Below, piece by piece: positions 36,889 to 45,080 of a stretch of 64,000 bases of DNA. A model generated the notes under the pieces. That model was not told the DNA's origin. It saw nothing but the letters and a program-made list of their open reading frames with translations, and made no database searches. The DNA is from an uncultured bacterium (GTDB lineage Bacteria; Acidobacteriota; Thermoanaerobaculia; Thermoanaerobaculales; Thermoanaerobaculaceae), in NCBI GenBank assembly GCA_937924755.1, contig CALEVZ010000028.1, forward strand, positions 62,001-126,000. Direction: 5' to 3'. The position numbers and the translations under genes were made by a program. Within the stretch, counting starts at the first letter, position 1. Each line of letters begins with the position of its first letter.

Positions 36889-36907
36889 GGGGGACCTCCG
36901 GTCCCCC
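36889..36907 (+). terminator. GC stem-loop after the tricorn-like gene
   Basis: GGGGGACC-TCC-GGTCCCCC forms a perfect 8-bp stem 11 bases after the stop codon. There is no following T tract, so it is not a classical intrinsic terminator; it may stabilise the 3' end or pause polymerase. Confidence 0.45.
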
Positions 36908-36979
36908 GCCCTCCCCCGCTTTCGGAAAGCACTGCTCGGTCCCGTTGCGCGACAACCACAGGTTGAGGAGAGAAACGAC

Positions 36980-37311
36980 GTGGATCAGTTTCCCGACTGG
37001 TTGCAGGGGTTGTCGGCGGCGGTGACGATGATCGACGAGAGGGGGCGGATCGTTGCCATGAACGGGCGCACCCAAAGACGTTTGCCTCCAGCGGCGGGCT
37101 CGCTCTGGTGGGGTCCAACGTCCTGGACTGCCACCCTAAACCCTCCCGTTCCAAGCCTGCACTCACACTGGCCGAAGCCACCGCCAATCACTACACCGCA
37201 GAAAAAGCCGGACAGCGCCGCATGATTTACCAGCTCCCCCGGTTTCGCGACGGGGAGTTCGCCGGACTGGCGGAGATCGCGGTGGCGCTGTCCCGCTTCG
37301 AGCGCTCCTGA
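36980..37311 (+). pseudogene. Frameshifted PAS-domain protein gene
   Basis: From GTG 36980 (GAGGAG about ten bases upstream) the frame reads VDQFPDWLQGLSAAVTMIDE and RGRIVAMNGRTQ, then becomes proline-rich nonsense near 37075. Another frame takes over as FASSGGLALVGSNVLDCHP, HYTAEKAGQRRMIYQLPRF and GLAEIAVALSRFERS, ending at 37311. Together these form a single-PAS cytoplasmic protein of about 110 residues of the D-R-x-G-x-I-x-x-M-N and L-D-C-H-P type. One indel near 37075 breaks it, by real mutation or sequence error. It lies upstream of a GGDEF-EAL gene, suggesting a former c-di-GMP sensory context. Confidence 0.7.
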
Positions 37312-37361
37312 CCCTCCAGGGGGCGGAGGGTTGCGCCCCGGCGTACACTGATGGGAGGATC

Positions 37362-39437
37362 ATGGGGGGGAGCCTCTTCCTCACCTTGGGCAGCTCGCTG
37401 GCCCTGGCTGCGGAGGCCACGGTGCTGGCCGCAGTGTTGGTGGCCTTCCACCGCACCTACCGGAGGGAGTACCTGCGCCTGTGGTCGTGGAGCTGGCGGG
37501 CCATGGCGGTGGGGGCGCTGGCCGCCGCGGCGTCGCTGCTCCTGCTCGGCCGGCTCCCCGCCTCCGGGCCGGCGCGCCTGTTGCTCACCGCAGTGAGCCT
37601 GACGGCCGCCTACTGGCACGCCCTGTGGTTACTGCTGGGCACCTGGGAGGTTTCCGGCAGAACCCCGCCGCGGGCGACGTTGCAACGTCAGGCGCTGCTG
37701 GCGCTGGCGGGCGTGGCGGTGGTCTCGACGCTGCTGTTCGCCTTCGATCCCGCCGCCGGAAAGGCGCGCTACCTCCTGCGGGTGGGGTTGAAATCCCTGG
37801 GCGTGGGGGTGGCGTTTCTCGCCGCTGGGGTGTGGGTGATCCGCACCGTGCGAGAAGGGTCGGCCCTGGGGCGGCGCATGGTGGGGTGGGGTTTTCTGGC
37901 CTTTGGCGTGCAGCAATTGCAGTACGTCGCCATCGGACTGCTCATCGTTGATGCGGAGGTGGCGCGTCGCCTGGCCGGTGCCTTCGCTCTTGCGGACCTG
38001 GTCATCCCGTTGGTCTTCGGCATCGGCATGGTGGCCTGGCTGCTGGAGGAGGAGCACGATCACGTGGTCAAGGCCACGCGGGCGCTGGAGCACCTGGCGC
38101 TGCACGATTCCCTCACCGATCTGCCCAACCGCACGCTGCTGCAGGATCGCCTGACCCAGGCGCTCGGGGCGGGGGCGCGCGCAGAGAACGCCACTGTCGT
38201 GGCCATCATCGACCTGGATGGGTTCCGGGAGGTCAACGATACCTACGGCTCCCGCTACGGCGACGAACTGCTGCGCAAGGTGGCGATCCGCCTGGCGGCG
38301 AGAACCCGACCGGGAGACACCCTGGCGCGACTGGGCGGCGACGAGTTCTGCGCCGTGCTCACCGGCGTGGATGCGGACGACGCGGTGGTCGCCGTGGAGC
38401 GCCTGCTCGCCGGGCTCGCTCGCCCCCTGCCGGTCTTCGAGCTGGAGCTGGAAACCCGCGCCTCGGTGGGGGTGGCCCTCCACCCGGCACACGGCAGCAC
38501 CGCCGCCGAGCTGCTCTCCAACGCCTCCCGCGCCCTCGCCGCCGCCAAGGCCGATCGCCAGGCGCGCATCGTCGTGTTCGATCCGCTGGGTGACGCGGCG
38601 CGTTCGGAGCGGGTACGGATCGAGTTGGCGCTGCCCCGGGCGCTGGCGGCGGGCGAGCTGATTCTGCGCTACCAGCCCATCGTACGCGTGGTCTCGGGGG
38701 AGGTGGCCGCCTTCGAAGCGCTGGTGCGCTGGGCCCACCCCACCGCCGGCGAGCTGCTGCCGGGGGCTTTCTTGCCGGCGGTGGAGACCTCGGGGCTGGA
38801 TCTGGAGGTCACCGAGTGGGTGCTGCGCACCGCGGTCACTGAGTTCGCCTGGTTGCACCGCGACGGCTTCGACCAGATCGAGCTGGCGGTCAATCTCTCG
38901 GCGCGGGTGTTTCAGCACCCCGCCTTTGCCATCCTGGCCGCCTCGGTGCTGGCGGAGAATGGCTTCGACCCGGCGATGTTGCACCTGGAAATCACCGAAA
39001 CCGCCGCCATGCACGACGCCGACGCGGCACTGGGGGCGTTCCGCGAACTCAAGCGTCTGGGCGTGCGCATCGCCCTGGACGATTTCGGCACCGGCTACTC
39101 CTCCCTCTCCTACCTGCGCTTCTTCCCCGTCGACATCCTCAAGATCGACCAGTCGTTCGTCAAGCGCCTGCGCTACGGCTCGGGGGACTCGGCGGTGGTG
39201 GAGTCGATCATATCCCTGGCGCGAACGCTGCGGCTGGGCGTCACCGCGGAAGGGGTGGAGCGCGAGGAGCAGGCCCGCTGGCTCGCCGAGCACGGCTGTG
39301 ACTTCATGCAGGGGCACCTGATCAGCCCCGCCCTGACCCTGGACCAGTGCCGCGTTTTCCTGCGCCGCCCGGGAGCGACTCCCCGCTGGCGAGCGCGCTC
39401 CCCCGCCATGGGTTTCCCGGACACGCCCGTTCACTGA
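37362..39437 (+). CDS. Membrane GGDEF-EAL protein (diguanylate cyclase/phosphodiesterase)
   Basis: Protein of 691 residues. Seven or so N-terminal membrane helices (about 5-230) form a MASE-like sensor. The GGDEF domain at about 235-410 is intact: LARLGGDEFCAVL, with a product-inhibition I-site RPGD five residues before it. The EAL domain at about 425-680 keeps catalytic motifs: AFEALVRW, NLSARVFQ, LEITETAAM, DDFGTGYSSLSYL, ILKIDQSFV and TAEGVEREEQ. Both c-di-GMP synthesis and hydrolysis look possible. GGGAGG precedes ATG 37362, and TACACT lies 12 bases upstream of the ATG. Confidence 0.92.
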   Translation: MGGSLFLTLGSSLALAAEATVLAAVLVAFHRTYRREYLRLWSWSWRAMAVGALAAAASLLLLGRLPASGPARLLLTAVSLTAAYWHALWLLLGTWEVSGRTPPRATLQRQALLALAGVAVVSTLLFAFDPAAGKARYLLRVGLKSLGVGVAFLAAGVWVIRTVREGSALGRRMVGWGFLAFGVQQLQYVAIGLLIVDAEVARRLAGAFALADLVIPLVFGIGMVAWLLEEEHDHVVKATRALEHLALHDSLTDLPNRTLLQDRLTQALGAGARAENATVVAIIDLDGFREVNDTYGSRYGDELLRKVAIRLAARTRPGDTLARLGGDEFCAVLTGVDADDAVVAVERLLAGLARPLPVFELELETRASVGVALHPAHGSTAAELLSNASRALAAAKADRQARIVVFDPLGDAARSERVRIELALPRALAAGELILRYQPIVRVVSGEVAAFEALVRWAHPTAGELLPGAFLPAVETSGLDLEVTEWVLRTAVTEFAWLHRDGFDQIELAVNLSARVFQHPAFAILAASVLAENGFDPAMLHLEITETAAMHDADAALGAFRELKRLGVRIALDDFGTGYSSLSYLRFFPVDILKIDQSFVKRLRYGSGDSAVVESIISLARTLRLGVTAEGVEREEQARWLAEHGCDFMQGHLISPALTLDQCRVFLRRPGATPRWRARSPAMGFPDTPVH

Positions 39438-39570
39438 TGGTCCCTTCCTGAGGACGGGCTTCCTCCATCCTCGACCACAACGTCGACCTTGCCGCGGGCA
39501 CGGTTCTTGCTAACTGACTGTTCAAGACCAGCGATCGCGCCCGGCGAGGACGCGGGACAGGGAGGCTGAA

Positions 39571-40260
39571 ATGCGACGCCAACCCCCCATTGCGGCAAAC
39601 GACGCCCCGCGCCGGCTGGCCGAGCTGGCCGAGGAGGAGACCCGGCATCGCCGCCTGCTTCGTCTGGGTCTGGTGGTGGCAGTCTCTCTCCACCTGGGGC
39701 TGCTGTTTCTACCGCTGCCCCAACCCAACGTGGCGGTGGCCGAGCGAGAGGTCACCCCGGTGCTGCACCTGGTGCCCATTCCCTCCTTTTCGCCCCCGCC
39801 TCCGCCCGACACGGTGCGAGTGCAGCGGCCGACCCGCGCCATCCCGGTACCCGAGGTGCTCTTCCCCGAACCGGTGGGGGAAAGCCATGAGGTCGACCTT
39901 CCACTCGTGGAGGAGGCCGGTTTCATCGACGATGTCGTGGCACCTCCGCCACCCGCGTCCGAGCCGGAGCGACCGCTTTATGTGGGCGGCCCGATCGCCC
40001 AGCCGGCCCGCCTTGCCCACGTGGAGCCCGTCTACCCTCTAGCTGCCCTGAAGGCCCGCCTGCCGGCAGTGGTTGTCCTGCAGGTTCTGCTAGGCAGGGA
40101 CGGCGGCGTGCGCGAGGTCACCGTGCTGCGGCCGGCGACCATGGGGATGACCGAGTCGGCAGTGGAGGCGGTGCGGCAGTGGCGCTGGGAGCCGGCACTG
40201 CTCCACGGCCGGCCGGTGGAGGTGTGGATGACCGTCACCGTGACCTTCACCGTCCGGTAG
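39571..40260 (+). CDS. TonB-family energy transducer
   Basis: Protein of 229 residues with one N-terminal membrane helix (about 29-50), a proline-rich periplasmic linker (about 70-145) and a C-terminal TonB domain: PVYPLAALKARLPAVVVLQV, LGRDGGVREVTVLR and AVRQWRWEPALLHGRPVEV. Such proteins pass proton-motive energy from ExbBD to outer-membrane receptors. No exbB, exbD or receptor gene is nearby. AGGGAGG precedes the ATG. A possible promoter TTGCCG-16-TAACTG lies at 39489-39516. Confidence 0.9.
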   Translation: MRRQPPIAANDAPRRLAELAEEETRHRRLLRLGLVVAVSLHLGLLFLPLPQPNVAVAEREVTPVLHLVPIPSFSPPPPPDTVRVQRPTRAIPVPEVLFPEPVGESHEVDLPLVEEAGFIDDVVAPPPPASEPERPLYVGGPIAQPARLAHVEPVYPLAALKARLPAVVVLQVLLGRDGGVREVTVLRPATMGMTESAVEAVRQWRWEPALLHGRPVEVWMTVTVTFTVR

Positions 40261-40291
40261 GCCTGCCGTGAGCCTGCCGTTGCGGGCGAGG

Positions 40292-40297
40292 TAGAGT
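40292..40297 (+). promoter_or_regulatory. -10 element, leaderless start of the Nudix gene
   Basis: TAGAGT is followed by seven bases and GTG 40305, with no Shine-Dalgarno. Confidence 0.45.
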
Positions 40298-40304
40298 ACG
40301 CGGC

Positions 40305-40943
40305 GTGCACGGCGACGCCCGCAGGCCTGACCGGGGGGACAACGCCAGTCCTCGGGAAGAAAAGATCAGCGGTGAGCGGGTGTACGCCGGGAGGGTGCTG
40401 AGCCTGGAGGTGGACCGGGTGCGACTCGCCGGCGGGGGTGAGGCGGTGCGCGAAGTGGTGCGCCACCCGGGGGCCGCCGTAGTCGTGCCCGTCCTCGACG
40501 ATGGCCGGGTGGTGCTGGTGCGGCAGTTCCGCTACGCCGTCGGGGAGACGCTTTTGGAGTTGCCGGCCGGCAAGCGCGACGGAGGCGAGGACCCGGCCGC
40601 CTGCGCGGCGCGGGAGTTAGCCGAGGAAACGGGCCTGCAGGCGGCGAGTCTCGAGTACCTGACCGGTTTCTACACCGCTCCCGGCTTTACCGACGAATTC
40701 ATCCATTGCTTCGTGGCCCGCGGCCTGACCCCCGCCGCCGGGACGGTTCGCGACGCCGACGAGGAGCTGGAGCTGCTGGCCGTGACCATCGACGAAGCCC
40801 GCCGCCTCATCGCCAGCGGCGAGATTCGCGACGCCAAGACCATCATCGGCCTGCTGCTGCTTGGGGCCGCGGAAATCCAATACCCCCGGCAACTCCTGGA
40901 CGGTGAGGCACTCCCCGCAGGTCACCCTCCGGGCGTGGTTTGA
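40305..40943 (+). CDS. Nudix hydrolase, ADP-ribose pyrophosphatase-like
   Basis: Protein of 212 residues. The Nudix box reads GKRDGGEDPAACAARELAEE followed by TG, matching G-x5-E-x7-R-E-U-x-E-E-x-G-U. Upstream beta strands (VYAGRVLSLEVDRVRL; VVVPVLDDGRVVLVRQFRYAVGE) and downstream FYTAPGFTDEFIHCFVA match ADP-ribose pyrophosphatases, which recycle ADP-ribose to AMP and ribose phosphate. The first 20 residues are not conserved, so a later start is possible, though the leaderless GTG 40305 fits. Confidence 0.9.
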   Translation: MHGDARRPDRGDNASPREEKISGERVYAGRVLSLEVDRVRLAGGGEAVREVVRHPGAAVVVPVLDDGRVVLVRQFRYAVGETLLELPAGKRDGGEDPAACAARELAEETGLQAASLEYLTGFYTAPGFTDEFIHCFVARGLTPAAGTVRDADEELELLAVTIDEARRLIASGEIRDAKTIIGLLLLGAAEIQYPRQLLDGEALPAGHPPGVV

Positions 40944-41058
40944 CGGCTGGCTGGCCAGCGGGGAGTGGCAACTCTCCCGGTGCCCGCCCGGCGGGCCTCC
41001 CCGGCGATCCGGGTGGTCGCTGTTGCGGCTGGGGAACACGATGCTCCCGCCGTAGCCC

Positions 41059-41265
41059 CTACCCGCGAACCGAAAGCAGGGCGCGACCCTTGCGCTCTTC
41101 CACCACCAGCTTACCCTCCCGAGCGAGCCAGCCCAACCCCAGATGCACCAGAAGCTTGGGTGCCTCCACATCGCGTTCGATGACCGTCACGCTCGCCGGG
41201 CCGTGCTCATTCAGGAGCCTCCAGATCAGCCCCGCAGTCGTTCCGATGTCCTCAATGGTCCACAT
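41059..41265 (-). CDS. Small winged helix-turn-helix protein (DUF2582-like)
   Basis: Protein of 68 residues, MWTIEDIGTTAGLIWRLLN onwards, with the pattern I-G-x-x-A-G-x-I-W and LGWLAREGKLVVEERKG of the small DUF2582 winged-helix family. DNA or protein binding is expected but targets are unknown. ATG 41265 has AAGGAGG nine bases upstream; a longer frame to 41433 is not supported. TACAAT on the same strand (41292-41297) is the likely -10. Confidence 0.75.
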   Translation of the reverse strand: MWTIEDIGTTAGLIWRLLNEHGPASVTVIERDVEAPKLLVHLGLGWLAREGKLVVEERKGRALLSVRG

Positions 41266-41291
41266 GATCACGTCCTCCTTCGCGAGAGACG

Positions 41292-41297
41292 CCATTG
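41292..41297 (-). promoter_or_regulatory. Candidate -10 element for the winged-helix gene
   Basis: Minus-strand TACAAT, 26 bases before ATG 41265, leaves a short leader containing AAGGAGG. The rest of the 259-bp divergent gap (41266-41524) holds a plus-strand TACACT at 41477-41482 for the GGDEF gene and nothing else recognisable. Confidence 0.5.
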
Positions 41298-41524
41298 TAC
41301 AGGCATCGGCGAATGGCGTCGGCGACCCTTGGGGAGGTGGTGCGGAAAAAGCTGCCGTCGCTGGCAACTCGTCGGCGCAATCGATTTCGCAGCAATTCAC
41401 TTTTCCGCCATGATGAGCTGTGCTCCCGATCACCCGTTGCCAGTCCTGCGAGAGGCGCTGGGGAGAATTGCATTGCTACACTCTCCCCAGCACGTGCGAG
41501 CCAGGGAGGCCGGCTCTGAAGCCC

Positions 41525-43840
41525 ATGGTTGACATGCCAGCACTTTCCCCGCGGCTGAAACGCCGGGAGGGGGCAGGGCGTCGTGCGCTGCTGGGGGCGC
41601 TCGCCGCGCTGGTGGGTGGTCTGCTCTACTTCCACGCGCTGCAGCTGAAAACCAGCTCCGACCGCATCGTTGGCATCGCCCTGGAACGCAGCAACGCTGG
41701 CCTGGTGGTGACCAGGGTGACGGAGGGCATGCCGGCGGCACAGGCAGGCCTGCGCGCCGGAGATGTGATCGTGGGATTGGGCGGCGTGCCGGTCGGCCGC
41801 GAATCGGAGTACGACCGGGTGGCCGCGTCGTTCCGCCGTGGGGAACCGGTGGAGTTCCACCTTCTGCGGGATAAAAGAGACCTCATCCTCGTCGTGACCC
41901 CGGGGGTACCGTTGCCTTGGGGTGCCTTCCTGTTGCAAGTGGTGGTCTCTCTGGCTTATTTGAGCCTCGCCCTGGTGGCCATTTCCCAGCGGGAGGGAGA
42001 CCTGCGGGCGCGGCTGCTGTTCGCCTTCGCTTACCTGGTGGCCGTGGAGGTGGCCCTGCCCTCCGTGGTGGTGGGTGATGCCGTGCTGTTGGCAGTCAAA
42101 GTGTGCGTGTTCTACCTGCTGAGTGGGGTGGAGATGGGCCTGGAGCTGCACCTCGCTTCGGTGATTCCTGATCGGCAAGCCTGGATGGAGAGTCGGCGCT
42201 GGGTGGTCCCCGGATTCTACGCGGCCGGAGGCCTGTTGGCGGTTTTCGCCATCTGGAGCTTTCTTGCCGGTCGCCTGCCCATTCTAGCGCCACCCCTGCT
42301 GGGGGCTGGAAAGGACGGCGCTCTCCTGCAGGCCATGCTACCTATCTGGGCCATCGGTGTGGCGCTGCTGGTAGGCTCCCAGGCATTGCACCACCCCAGC
42401 CCCACCGGGCGACATCAGGCGGGCCTGGTCCTGCTGGGGGTCGTCCCCTGGATGGCGTACGTCGTCGTCGGCGCGGCCCTGGACCTGAGCGGCAGGGCCA
42501 CCCCCTACTGGGTAGGGAACCTGGAGCCGTTCGCCCTCCTGGCCTACCCGGTGGCGGTGTTCGTGGCGATCTTCCGCTACCAGCTCTTCGACCTGGAGCT
42601 GGTGGTTCGTCGTTCCATGGTGTACGCCACCTTGACGGGGCTTCTAGTGCTGCTGTTTTACGCCGGCGTGGGAGCCGGGGGCGCTCTGGTAGCCCAGTTT
42701 TTTGAAGGAGAAGCCTCGGTCTGGGTGATTGCCGGCGCCACGCTGGTGCTGGGGTTGTTGTTCGCCCCCTTGCACCGCGGCGTTCAAAACTTCATCGAGC
42801 GCCAGTTCTTCCCCGAGCGCCTCCTGCTCCGGCAGCGACTCACCGCGCTCATCGCCGACCTCGTCACCCTGGGGAAGCTGCCGCTCATGGGCCAGCATTT
42901 GGTGAACCAGCTGCGCGATATCTTTGCCGTGCGCGGAGCCACTCTCCTGTTGGCGGAGCCCAGCTCCCGCCTGCTGCTCACCCTGGCGTCCAGCCGAATC
43001 GATACGACCCGGGCGTTCGAGGCCTCGTTCCTGCTCTCCCCCGACGACCCCGGCGTACAGCTGCTGGCGCGCGGCAACCGCCCCTTGCCCAGCGCCGTCT
43101 TGGCCACCAGGAGCGCGGCTTTGGCGCAGCGTTTGGAGTTTTTCGATGCGGCGCTCGCGGTACCGGTGCTCGCCTCCCGCCGGCTGGTGGGTCTCTTGCT
43201 GCTGGGGGAGAAGCTCGCCGGAGAGAAGTTTCGCGCCGAGGAACTGGAACTGCTGGAGCTGGTTTCCTTGAACGTCGGAGCGGTGTTCGAGAACGCTCGC
43301 CTGTATGAATCCGCCACCTTCGACGGGCTGACCGGGCTGCTGCGCCGGGAGAGGATTCTGGAGCAGCTGGAAAGGGAGCTCGCCCGGGCGCTGCGGTACA
43401 ACCGACCGCTGTCGGTGGGCATGGCGGACATCGACCACTTCAAGGCGGTTAACGACGCCTACGGACATCTGGTCGGGGACAGTCTCCTTTCCCTGGTGGC
43501 GCGCACCTTGAGCTCCGGCCTGCGCAGCACCGATGCGGTGGGTCGCTACGGCGGCGAGGAGTTTCTCCTGCTGCTACCGGAAACCGATGCGGCCGGCGCC
43601 CTGGTGGTGGCGGAAAAGCTCCGCCACCTGGTGGAGGGGCTGGAGTTGCGCACCGCGGAGGGGGAAAGTCTGCGGACCACCATTTCCATTGGCCTGGCGA
43701 GCCTCGAGGAGATGGCCCGTGGAGAACCAGTGACCGCCGCCACCTTCATCGGCCTGGCGGATGCCCGCTTACTGGCCGCCAAGCGAGGCGGGCGCAACAC
43801 CGTGGTCGCCTCCTCGTCGCACGCCGCAGTCCGATCATGA
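41525..43840 (+). CDS. PDZ-membrane-GAF-GGDEF diguanylate cyclase
   Basis: Protein of 771 residues with an uncommon order. One membrane helix (about 20-40) leads to a periplasmic PDZ domain (about 45-125; GLVVTRVTEGMPAAQAGLRAG, then GDVIVGLGG). Seven or eight helices follow (about 135-420). A GAF-like domain (about 450-590; FFPERLLLRQRLTALIADL then ASSRIDTTRAFEA) precedes GGDEF (about 600-765), which has VGRYGGEEFLLLLPE and an RSTD I-site five residues upstream. It should make c-di-GMP in response to an envelope cue bound by PDZ. ATG 41525 and ATG 41534 are both possible. Confidence 0.9.
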   Translation: MVDMPALSPRLKRREGAGRRALLGALAALVGGLLYFHALQLKTSSDRIVGIALERSNAGLVVTRVTEGMPAAQAGLRAGDVIVGLGGVPVGRESEYDRVAASFRRGEPVEFHLLRDKRDLILVVTPGVPLPWGAFLLQVVVSLAYLSLALVAISQREGDLRARLLFAFAYLVAVEVALPSVVVGDAVLLAVKVCVFYLLSGVEMGLELHLASVIPDRQAWMESRRWVVPGFYAAGGLLAVFAIWSFLAGRLPILAPPLLGAGKDGALLQAMLPIWAIGVALLVGSQALHHPSPTGRHQAGLVLLGVVPWMAYVVVGAALDLSGRATPYWVGNLEPFALLAYPVAVFVAIFRYQLFDLELVVRRSMVYATLTGLLVLLFYAGVGAGGALVAQFFEGEASVWVIAGATLVLGLLFAPLHRGVQNFIERQFFPERLLLRQRLTALIADLVTLGKLPLMGQHLVNQLRDIFAVRGATLLLAEPSSRLLLTLASSRIDTTRAFEASFLLSPDDPGVQLLARGNRPLPSAVLATRSAALAQRLEFFDAALAVPVLASRRLVGLLLLGEKLAGEKFRAEELELLELVSLNVGAVFENARLYESATFDGLTGLLRRERILEQLERELARALRYNRPLSVGMADIDHFKAVNDAYGHLVGDSLLSLVARTLSSGLRSTDAVGRYGGEEFLLLLPETDAAGALVVAEKLRHLVEGLELRTAEGESLRTTISIGLASLEEMARGEPVTAATFIGLADARLLAAKRGGRNTVVASSSHAAVRS

Positions 43841-43844
43841 AGGG

Positions 43845-45023
43845 TCAACCCGCGCCCAGCCAGGTTCCCAGCCCGGCCGCCAGCCGTTGCGCCCCCAGCG
43901 AGAACTCGTCGATTGTCGGCAGCAGTGAGACCACCAGGTAGCCGTCCCGCGGGAACTCGAAAAAGTAACCAGGCTGCACGGCGACGCCGAACTGCTCGAG
44001 CAACGAGAGGATCAGATCTTCTTCGCTCCCCAGCGAGGGAACTCGTACCACGGCGCTCCAACCTCCCTCAACCGCAGGTACGCTGACCGCCGGTAAGAGG
44101 GCGAGGAGACGGCGGAGTTCAGCCAGGTTGTGCCGGCAGCGGTGGCGGATCTGGTCGCGCACCCTGGCGCCATGTTGCAGAAGAGAGGGCAACGCGTGCT
44201 GCACCGGGGTGGCCACGGAGAGAAAGGTGTCGGCGATGAACTCCAGCTTCTCCAGTGCCGCCCGGCGAGCCGGAGGTGGGCCGGAGGTGATGATCCACGC
44301 CAACTTCAGTTGGGGAAGAGCGGCCAGCTTGGAGAGGCCTCCCAAAGTGAACGTGAGCGTGCTTTCGCACCTGGCGAAGGAGCGGGGGATCGACGCCGTC
44401 TCCAAGGGAAAGGAGTAGAACACCTCGTCGGCGATCAGCGCCCAACCCCGGGTGGCGCACAGACTCTCCAACGCCGCGGCGTCCTCCTCGCGCACCAGCG
44501 AGCCGGTGGGGTTGTTGGGGTGGACGATGACCACCGCCTTGACCTCCGGGGGGGCGGTTGAAAACTCATCCAAGTCGAGACTCCAGCCCCCCTCCTCGCA
44601 CAGCGCGTAGGGCAGCGCCCGGACTCCCTCGAGCCGCGCCAGGTGCTCGAACAGTGGGTAGGAGGGGGTAGGGACCAGCACCGCGTCACCGGGGTCGCAG
44701 AGCAACTTGAAGAGGAATGTGTAGGCCTCGGAGGTGGAGGCGGTGAGCACGATGTGCGCCGGGTCAACCGGGGCGCCGAGCTCGCCGCTGAGGGCGCTGA
44801 CAGCCTCGCGTGCCCAAACGAGACCCAGGGGATCCGGCCGATACGACAGCCCTGCCGGCTCGGCGAGGGGCGGCAGCAAGTCGGGGGGGTAGTCGAACCT
44901 ACATTCGGTGGGGTTGCTGACCGTGAGGTCGATGAAGTTGCCGGCACAACGCTGTCGTGCGATGGTGATCCGGTTCGGGGCGAGCTGGTCGGGCACCCGA
45001 CGGGAGAAGATGAGTTGGGTCAC
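43845..45023 (-). CDS. Class I/II pyridoxal-phosphate aminotransferase
   Basis: Fold-type I aminotransferase of 392 residues. Conserved points: LTVSNPTECRFDYP near the start, LTASTSEAYTFLFKLLCDPGD, VPTPSYPLFEHLA, VHPNNPTGSLV with the substrate-site asparagine, LIADEVFYSFPLE with the PLP-binding aspartate and tyrosine, and LGGLSKLAALPQLKLAWI with the Schiff-base lysine. The substrate cannot be told; the opening resembles enzymes annotated for alanine, aspartate or arginine-pyruvate transamination. Starts at GTG 45023, six bases after a GAGAAT hexamer. Divergent from the acyl-CoA dehydrogenase. Confidence 0.9.
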   Translation of the reverse strand: MTQLIFSRRVPDQLAPNRITIARQRCAGNFIDLTVSNPTECRFDYPPDLLPPLAEPAGLSYRPDPLGLVWAREAVSALSGELGAPVDPAHIVLTASTSEAYTFLFKLLCDPGDAVLVPTPSYPLFEHLARLEGVRALPYALCEEGGWSLDLDEFSTAPPEVKAVVIVHPNNPTGSLVREEDAAALESLCATRGWALIADEVFYSFPLETASIPRSFARCESTLTFTLGGLSKLAALPQLKLAWIITSGPPPARRAALEKLEFIADTFLSVATPVQHALPSLLQHGARVRDQIRHRCRHNLAELRRLLALLPAVSVPAVEGGWSAVVRVPSLGSEEDLILSLLEQFGVAVQPGYFFEFPRDGYLVVSLLPTIDEFSLGAQRLAAGLGTWLGAG

Positions 45024-45050
45024 GCCGGAATTCTCGCACGCATACCCTGC

Positions 45051-45056
45051 TAGAAT
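45051..45056 (+). promoter_or_regulatory. Candidate -10 element for the acyl-CoA dehydrogenase gene
   Basis: TAGAAT lies 24 bases before ATG 45081; GGGAGG lies between, so this gene has a short leader and a ribosome-binding site. Confidence 0.5.
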
Positions 45057-45080
45057 CTCGCCCTCGATCGGGAGGACGCG

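Noticed and set aside
36889-36907. Calling the stem-loop a full rho-independent terminator
   Set aside because: There is no T-rich tract after the stem, so only a stem-loop is claimed.
37629-39434. 601-residue minus-strand open frame opposite the GGDEF-EAL gene
   Set aside because: Glutamine/histidine/arginine-rich antisense shadow of a gene with clear catalytic motifs.
40982-40996. GCCCGC-CCG-GCGGGC inverted repeat after the Nudix gene
   Set aside because: Short, GC-only and without a T tract; expected by chance at this base composition.
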